Assembly: GCA_963556145.1 (NCBI GenBank)
Contig: OY744466.1
Location: 3,224,001 to 3,288,000 of the forward strand
DNA length: 64,000 nucleotides
Source: Hygrocybe punicea
Taxonomy: Eukaryota; Basidiomycota; Agaricomycetes; Agaricales; Hygrophoraceae
Reading direction: 5' to 3'
The notes below the pieces were generated by a model. The model worked only from the letters and a program-made list of their open reading frames with translations, had not been told where the DNA came from and did not search any database. Of the stretch, positions 58,715 to 64,000 are shown one piece after another (within the stretch, counting starts at the first letter, position 1; each line of letters opens with the position of its first letter). The translations under genes and the position numbers were made by a program.

Positions 58715-61700
58715 ATGTCCTCCTCGTACAAACAGGCCACTCTCAGAGCACAGGCTCCTCTAGACCAAGCCGAAAAGTACCGCTCTCAGGCCCAACAACT
58801 CCAGGAACTCTTCCCTGCCTGGTCAAATGACGGTAACAATTCCTCATTTCCATTTGCTGGCGTGTCTTTGAACGCACACTTCTTCCAGACCTCCACTCAC
58901 TGCTCGCTGAAGTCGGTGGCGACGTTCAACTGGCCGCGACTCGAATCAGCGATGGTATATTGTTTTCTTCTTCTGCCAATCACCGTCCCATATTCATGTT
59001 TCCTAGGCCATGCGGAGCAGTGGGGATCTGTCACTCGTAAAAAGGACAAGAAAACGTCCTCAGCCCCCCAAACTCCATCCAAGGACTCTTCTCCTGCTAG
59101 AGGTGACTTTCGTGGAGGTAGGGGTGGTCGTGGCGGGAGGGGCGGTCCCGGTCGCGCCAGTGCTACCCGTGCTCGTGGTAGCGCGCGAACAGGGCTATCC
59201 GGAACTAACGGTCACCTTCCACGCTCAAATACCAGCCCGAGCGTCTCGCTCGCGGCTGGTTGGGCTGATGTAGCTAATGTCACAGACAGCGAGACAGACA
59301 AGACGACCGTTCATGATTCTTCTTCTAAATCGCTCGAAAGTGGTGGTTGGTCAAACGATCAGGACCCTGCAACGGCCTCATCTTCGATCTGGACTGAATC
59401 AGAGGCATCCAATCCTGGGTGGGGTGGCATTGGCACAAACTCCACGTGGAACAACGACACTAACGGCAATGGCTCCGCGTTGCCTTCAAGTAAACCCGTT
59501 GTTGGCCTGGCCAAATCATCAAAAACGCCCGCAAACTCGAAGTTGTCTTGGGCTCAGATTGCACGGTATGCACATTTATCTCCCTTATCCTTCGACTCTT
59601 ATATACGAAACAGAGTGCAAGAGAAACCATTATCTCCACCCCCTGCTTCAGCCCCCGCCGCTACGGTTTCGCTTCCACCCCCTGTCTCTACCTCGCTTTT
59701 TGAAGCTCCACTCCCCATCGAACCCGAACCCGAACTCGAGCTCGAACCCGAACCTGAATCCGAAACACAACAGCAAGGTTGGGAAGAGCCGACAACTGTC
59801 CAGCCACCCTCCTGGGACGACGAACCCCAAATCAAACCTCCGACTTCTGCTGTGGACGCTTGGCTCTCAATTGCAGAAACCACAGAAGAACCTAAAACCG
59901 AAAATGAGGATACCTCAGACCCTCCTGAACCTACATCAAAGCAAACTCCTGCAGGTCCCCCTGCGCAGTTGCAGAACCAAGTGCAAGAAACGGACTCAGA
60001 CCTTCCCCTTTCTACTCCTCCCAAACCACTCGCACCAGCTGTACAACCACGTCCGGCGCCTGCACCACACCGTAGTAGCCGGTACAAGACGACCGACAAA
60101 CCTGTCGTAATGCCAAGTTCCTTTGGAGTGGGAGTTGAAAAGGTCGGCATGCAGTTCGGCAGTTTGAGTTTAGGAGGAGACGTCCTTGATTCCATCCCGT
60201 GCGTCATTTCTTTCGCATATTTCCGACTAATCATAATTCAATTACTAGAGTTGAGCCCACAATCCCGGAAACTCCGCCAACATTGGAACCCGGCCTACCT
60301 GAACCCGTCCAAGGACCTCCCACACCACGAACGCAGGCCCGCGAATCCCCATCCGTTGCGCAACCCGCTACTCAAACAGCTCATAGTACGGCATCGACCC
60401 ATTTGCAGCAAAACATACCACAGCAGACTCAACCTCAGCACACGCCACCACAGCATATCGTGCACCCTCAGCATTCGTTGCCAACTTCAGTTTCTCAACC
60501 TTCTGCCCACGTTCCGGCCCAAGCACCGTCACACACGGCTGCTGCCGCTTCTCCCATCCAACCGTTTGTACAACAGTCAGTGTCGCAGCAGCAAGCATTA
60601 GCAACCCACCATATGCAACAGCAACAGCAACAGCAACAGCAACAACAACAACACCAAGTTTCTCAAAGTCAGCTCCACACCCAACACCAACAGTATGCTC
60701 AGCACGGACTCCCCACGCATATCGATCCCACGCAGAACCAGCCTCAACACTCGCCTCAACACGTCCCTCAAGCCCCTCAGCTACAGCCGAGCGCGACCGG
60801 GCATTCATCCTACTTTCGACCGGCCGAGGCGCCCTATTTCCATACGCCAACCCCTCCTGCAGGCCAGACGCAAGAGAGTCCTTATGGAGCATTCGGCCAA
60901 CTCGGCCAACAGCAGCACCAGGCTCAGGCATCACACCTCGGCGGATTCGGTGCTGGGGACTATGGTTATGGGGATAATCAAAGGGTTAGTCGACATGACA
61001 CTCAGTGGCCCGAGATGTGCTGATTTTCTTGCAAGGGATTTTACGAGTCTTACGCACAACAATCTGGTTTCGGTAATCGAAACGTTTTGAGTCACGAGGA
61101 TGTGAAGGGTCTCCCGGCGCAGCAACAGTCGCTTGCTGGTCCTGGTTTACCGCCTTCTAATGCCCAACCTTCCCAGCAACACCCCCCAACCTCTCAAGGC
61201 ACCGGACAACCGGCTGCGGGACAGGGTCCTCAACAAGGCTATCCACCGCCCGTGCCCTACTATTACAACCCGTACCCCCAGAATCAATATTATGGCTCGC
61301 CATACAACTCGGCGTATGGCGTACCCCAGCCCTTCGTCAAATATCCCACCATGTTCCCACCAGGTCCCCCTGGCCCAGGCACTGCACCTTCGCCCGCTGC
61401 AAAACAGCCTGCCAATGTCCAACCCCAGTCTAGCCCGTATGGGCAGGGTTTGTACACTCAGCAGCATCCGTCGGCATCGTACGATGATATAAGTTATCAA
61501 CACCATACACAGCAACACCAACAACTCGGTCTGACTCATGGTCAAGGCGTCGCCGCCAGTCTCCCCTCGGCCGAATACGCCAAGCAGCATCAGCAACTAT
61601 ATGCCGGACATAATACGCAGGGCTTTATCAGTCTGGGTCAAGGTACCGCCCCGTCTTCTGGCCCACCTATCGGACAGCGTACAGGAGGGTCTCCTGAGAC

Positions 61701-61998
61701 TGCATATAAGCCGTATGCTCCCAACGTGAAAGATGTAGGCGCTGGTGTCGGTGTCGGTGTCGGTCAGGCCGGAGTTAGTCAAGGTCCGCAGGGGCGGGCA
61801 GGCGTGCAACAGCCTCAACATAATCAAGGCGCGTTCTATGGAGGAAACCGCTTCGCGACGAGTGCGACTACTGGTCCGCAAGGACAGCAGGCGCAGCCAC
61901 AAAGTCAGGCCCCTCAAGGACATCTTGGATATGCACAAGGTGGTAACGATGGGAATTTCTACTCCTATCAGCCGAGGCAGCAAGGGTATTGGCAGTAA
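58715..61998 (+). CDS. def1: RNA polymerase II degradation factor DEF1
   Basis: Six exons: 58715-58832, 58889-58954, 59007-59565, 59614-60198, 60249-60984, 61036-61998; 1008 residues. The N-terminus has a CUE-like ubiquitin-binding fold (LQELFPAWSNDDLHSLLAEV, then GGDVQLAATRISDGHAEQW, about 25-75), then a basic KKDKK stretch and an RGGRGGRGG tract. Next are SWAQIAR, Ser/Pro/Glu-rich linkers and a Gln-rich C-terminal half with a pure Gln run (60616-60654). This is the layout of yeast Def1, which recruits elongin-Cullin ligase to stalled RNA polymerase II and is cut by the proteasome within its Gln-rich tail. The start is the Met opening MSSSYKQATLRAQ. Confidence 0.88.
60616..60654 (+). repeat. 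CAG/CAA run coding polyglutamine
   Basis: Near-perfect CAG/CAA repeat of 13 codons in DEF1, followed by a mixed Gln/His region. Probably length-polymorphic. Confidence 0.8.
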
Positions 61999-62657
61999 TT
62001 ATGGGACAGTCGTGTTTACCGCTCACCAACTCTTTAAGTAGTATTACAATTACTCACCGCTCCTGATGATTCTTTCTTTTTTTCTGGCTAACGACTGGTT
62101 ACTTGTTCTCTCTTTCTCTCCTCACACTCGTATCATACAATCTTGTCTCTGCTCTTTTCACTATTCCTGTAATAAATTTGGGCGTATGAAGCCATTGCCC
62201 TTCAAAAAATGTGAAGAGCTATGGAATCAGCGCAAGTGTGAGAACTCCATATGCATTTGATTCAGTCAATAAGTATACGACAGTACTAGAAATATCCGAT
62301 ATCAATACACAATACAGATAATAGATACATTGCAATTTGTACAGCGACTTCAAGCCTTCGAGAAGAACGCGGTGATCTTGTTTCCTTGTGGTGGTTTAAA
62401 CTTCTTTGGTGACTTCTACCAAGGTATCAGTGAAGGCTCGCAACAGCTGAACAAAATGGAAGAACTTTTGATGGCGTCACTTTCACGGGCGACTGCGAGG
62501 CATTTCGATAAGAGGAAACGAGGTCAGTTATTCAGACGCACCTTTAAATTGGACTTGGATCTCGAGGGTGTCTCCACGTCCTTCGATGAACCATTCGTTT
62601 CACGTGGTGGTGTCTGGAGGCAAAGATAAATGGACCCTCTTGACAAAGGTCACCAGG
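61999..62657. other. Convergent intergenic region
   Basis: 660 bp between the DEF1 and SRAP stop codons. It includes TTCTTTCTTTTTTTC and short open frames without coding character. Probably two 3' UTRs. Confidence 0.4.
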
Positions 62658-63754
62658 TCATACCCGCATCATCCCCATATGCATGGAGCCGATGTTGACT
62701 TCCAATTCATTTCCAGGCTCATCTTTCGTCCGTTTCGAACTACTAGTTTCGAGGCCGGAGGATTCGTTGGTTGCCATCAGTGGTGAAATACTTCGTTTTC
62801 TTTTATTCGACGGTTCCTTTTGAGGCGAGCTCTTCATCCTGGAGAACATCGCTGGAATCCCATCTTTTCGCTGCGAGAGAGGCTCTATGAATGTTTTCGA
62901 TTCACTACCAACCCTCCCGACCTCTTTGGGAACTGGATAGCTATATTTGTGTGAAATAGGGAGACCCGCCGAAAAAGAATGGACAAACCATTCGAGCGGT
63001 GACATCGAGTCGTGGTAAGGCTCAACCAATTTCGTGAGCATGTCTGTCCAAGTTTGGGATGAGGTATCAAGCCAAGTATCTATGGCAGTCTGCGAAGACA
63101 AAATCACGGGCTGCCGTTCATGTAACCATTCAAACTCCTTGTTGGCCATGGTTGTAACGATCGTAAAAGTCCAGATTGGGTCCTTTTCACCTTCAAGAAT
63201 TGTGCAATCATACAGACCAGCCAAAAGCATGATCTTGCCATTGCTGTGCTTGGTGAAATGCGGGAGCCGTTCTTTTCCTTTCTTCAACCACTCGTAGTAG
63301 CTGTAGTTACATGAGCATTGGGGAAAAAATAAGATCATAGACATACCCATCAGCAAACACGATGCAACGTTTCTTTCCTTTGATGGACCCCCACATTCCG
63401 CCACCTGCAACGAGGTTTTCTGAACGAGCATTAATGGTGTTGAGGCTTTTATCCTCATGTTTGGCCCAGTGCGGCACCAAACCCCAGCGCATCGTTTGCA
63501 AGAAGAACCTTGGGGAAACATTGACACCTGTACTGGAAGAAGCTTCGTCCCTGCGACGCAAGACTGGTGCTTGAGAATGGGGTGCGATGTTGTATCTTGG
63601 GACGAAATTATCTTCATCGATCCATTCCTCAATGTTAATATCAGGGTGGCCTGGAACTTGCTGAATTTCGTTGCGCTAGGGAAAAGCTAAGGCAGGAATG
63701 TTCAAACATTGCAGCAGTACTTACCGCTATACCCAGAGAAAAACGACCACACAT
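62658..63754 (-). CDS. SRAP-domain protein (HMCES/YedK family)
   Basis: Three exons, 63754-63725, 63675-63347 and 63300-62658; 333 residues. The start MCGRFSLGIA puts the catalytic Cys at position 2, exposed after Met removal; the first exon encodes just ten residues. Further family marks: VPRYNIAPHSQAPVL, MRWGLVPHWAK, NTINARSEN, FADGYYEW and the His motif WLHERQPVIL. SRAP proteins form a thiazolidine cross-link to abasic sites in single-stranded DNA and shield them at replication forks. The C-terminal 110 residues are Ser/Lys-rich (SNKRKRSISPL, SSKRTKDEPG), likely a nuclear localisation and regulatory tail. The splice junctions restore FADG-YYEW exactly. Confidence 0.93.
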
Positions 63755-64000
63755 TGGCTGGGCGGCTGGTTGCGCAGAGGGAGTCCCCAAGCTGGATATT
63801 GGAATTTGTTATTATTTGTCGTACAAAGTGCCTGCCAAAACCAACGCTCAGCACATTGCTCATTGCTCAACGTCAAAGGCCCGGGTAAACTTCTGGCAAA
63901 TGTCATTCCAGGGTATTGTGCTCGAGTCAGCAACTCTTAGAACTCTACACGCTCATGGTTTCTCCCGCTCTTCCACCCAAGCCTCACTGGTTCTAACAGA
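63755..64000. promoter_or_regulatory. Upstream region of the SRAP gene
   Basis: 246 bp to the window edge. No gene recognised. It should contain the SRAP promoter. Confidence 0.35.

Noticed and set aside
62658..63632. Single-exon reading of the SRAP gene beginning MRNGSMKIISSQ
   Set aside because: It crosses two introns out of frame and loses the catalytic MCGRF start and the NARSE motif; the three-exon model restores all family motifs.

Overview
The window is nuclear DNA of a filamentous fungus, most likely a mushroom-forming basidiomycete (Agaricomycetes). The protein-coding genes carry many short introns (about 48-75 nt) with CTGAC/CTAAT-like branch points, several contain microexons, and the mobile-element proteins (RepHel with a DUF6570-like region, fungal Tc1/mariner transposase) are of the kind common in that group. 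Gene models below were built by hand from reading frames, splice sites and protein family resemblance; no searches were run.

Left half (1 to about 29.1 kb): a nested transposon block with no recognisable host gene. Two copies of one large Helitron-like rolling-circle element dominate. HEL-1 is a wreck: its N-terminal part lies inverted (642-3665), its helicase and peptidase parts lie forward (3919-13524), and it is broken by two short non-autonomous relatives (1538-2987, 4813-5878) and by a 5.9-kb composite fold-back region (6895-12811) whose palindrome centre is a 100-N assembly gap. A further truncated relative (13525-15472) hosts a non-autonomous hAT element (13629-14919) with a perfect 8-bp target duplication. 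HEL-2 (15594-28060) is nearly intact: it encodes an uninterrupted 2.4-kaa RepHel protein, and downstream a USP-like cysteine peptidase domain, separated only by a 2.36-kb TIR element (24412-26773). HEL-2 itself sits inside a Tc1/mariner-like transposase gene whose two halves rejoin exactly across it.

Right half (29.2 to 64 kb): dense conserved housekeeping genes. In order: tuberin/TSC2 GTPase-activating protein (-), a SAP-like membrane protein (-), a secreted Cys-rich protein with GPI-type tail (+), a UPF1/SMUBP2-like SF1 helicase (+), a RanBP2-type zinc-finger protein (+), eIF5A (-), a two-LIM protein (+), DAHP synthase of the shikimate pathway with an apparent N-terminal WW domain (+), APC1 of the anaphase-promoting complex (-), a rhodanese/dual-specificity phosphatase (-), DEF1 (+) and an SRAP/HMCES-type DNA-crosslink repair protein (-). 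Divergent pairs share short promoters (eIF5A/LIM, phosphatase/DEF1, SAP protein/secreted protein).

The most unusual observations are the apparent WW-DAHP synthase fusion, a 4-nt microexon in the same gene, 8-, 12- and 21-nt microexons in the LIM gene, GC-AG introns in two genes, the USP-like domain attached to a Helitron replication protein, and a palindrome shared by two otherwise different TIR elements.
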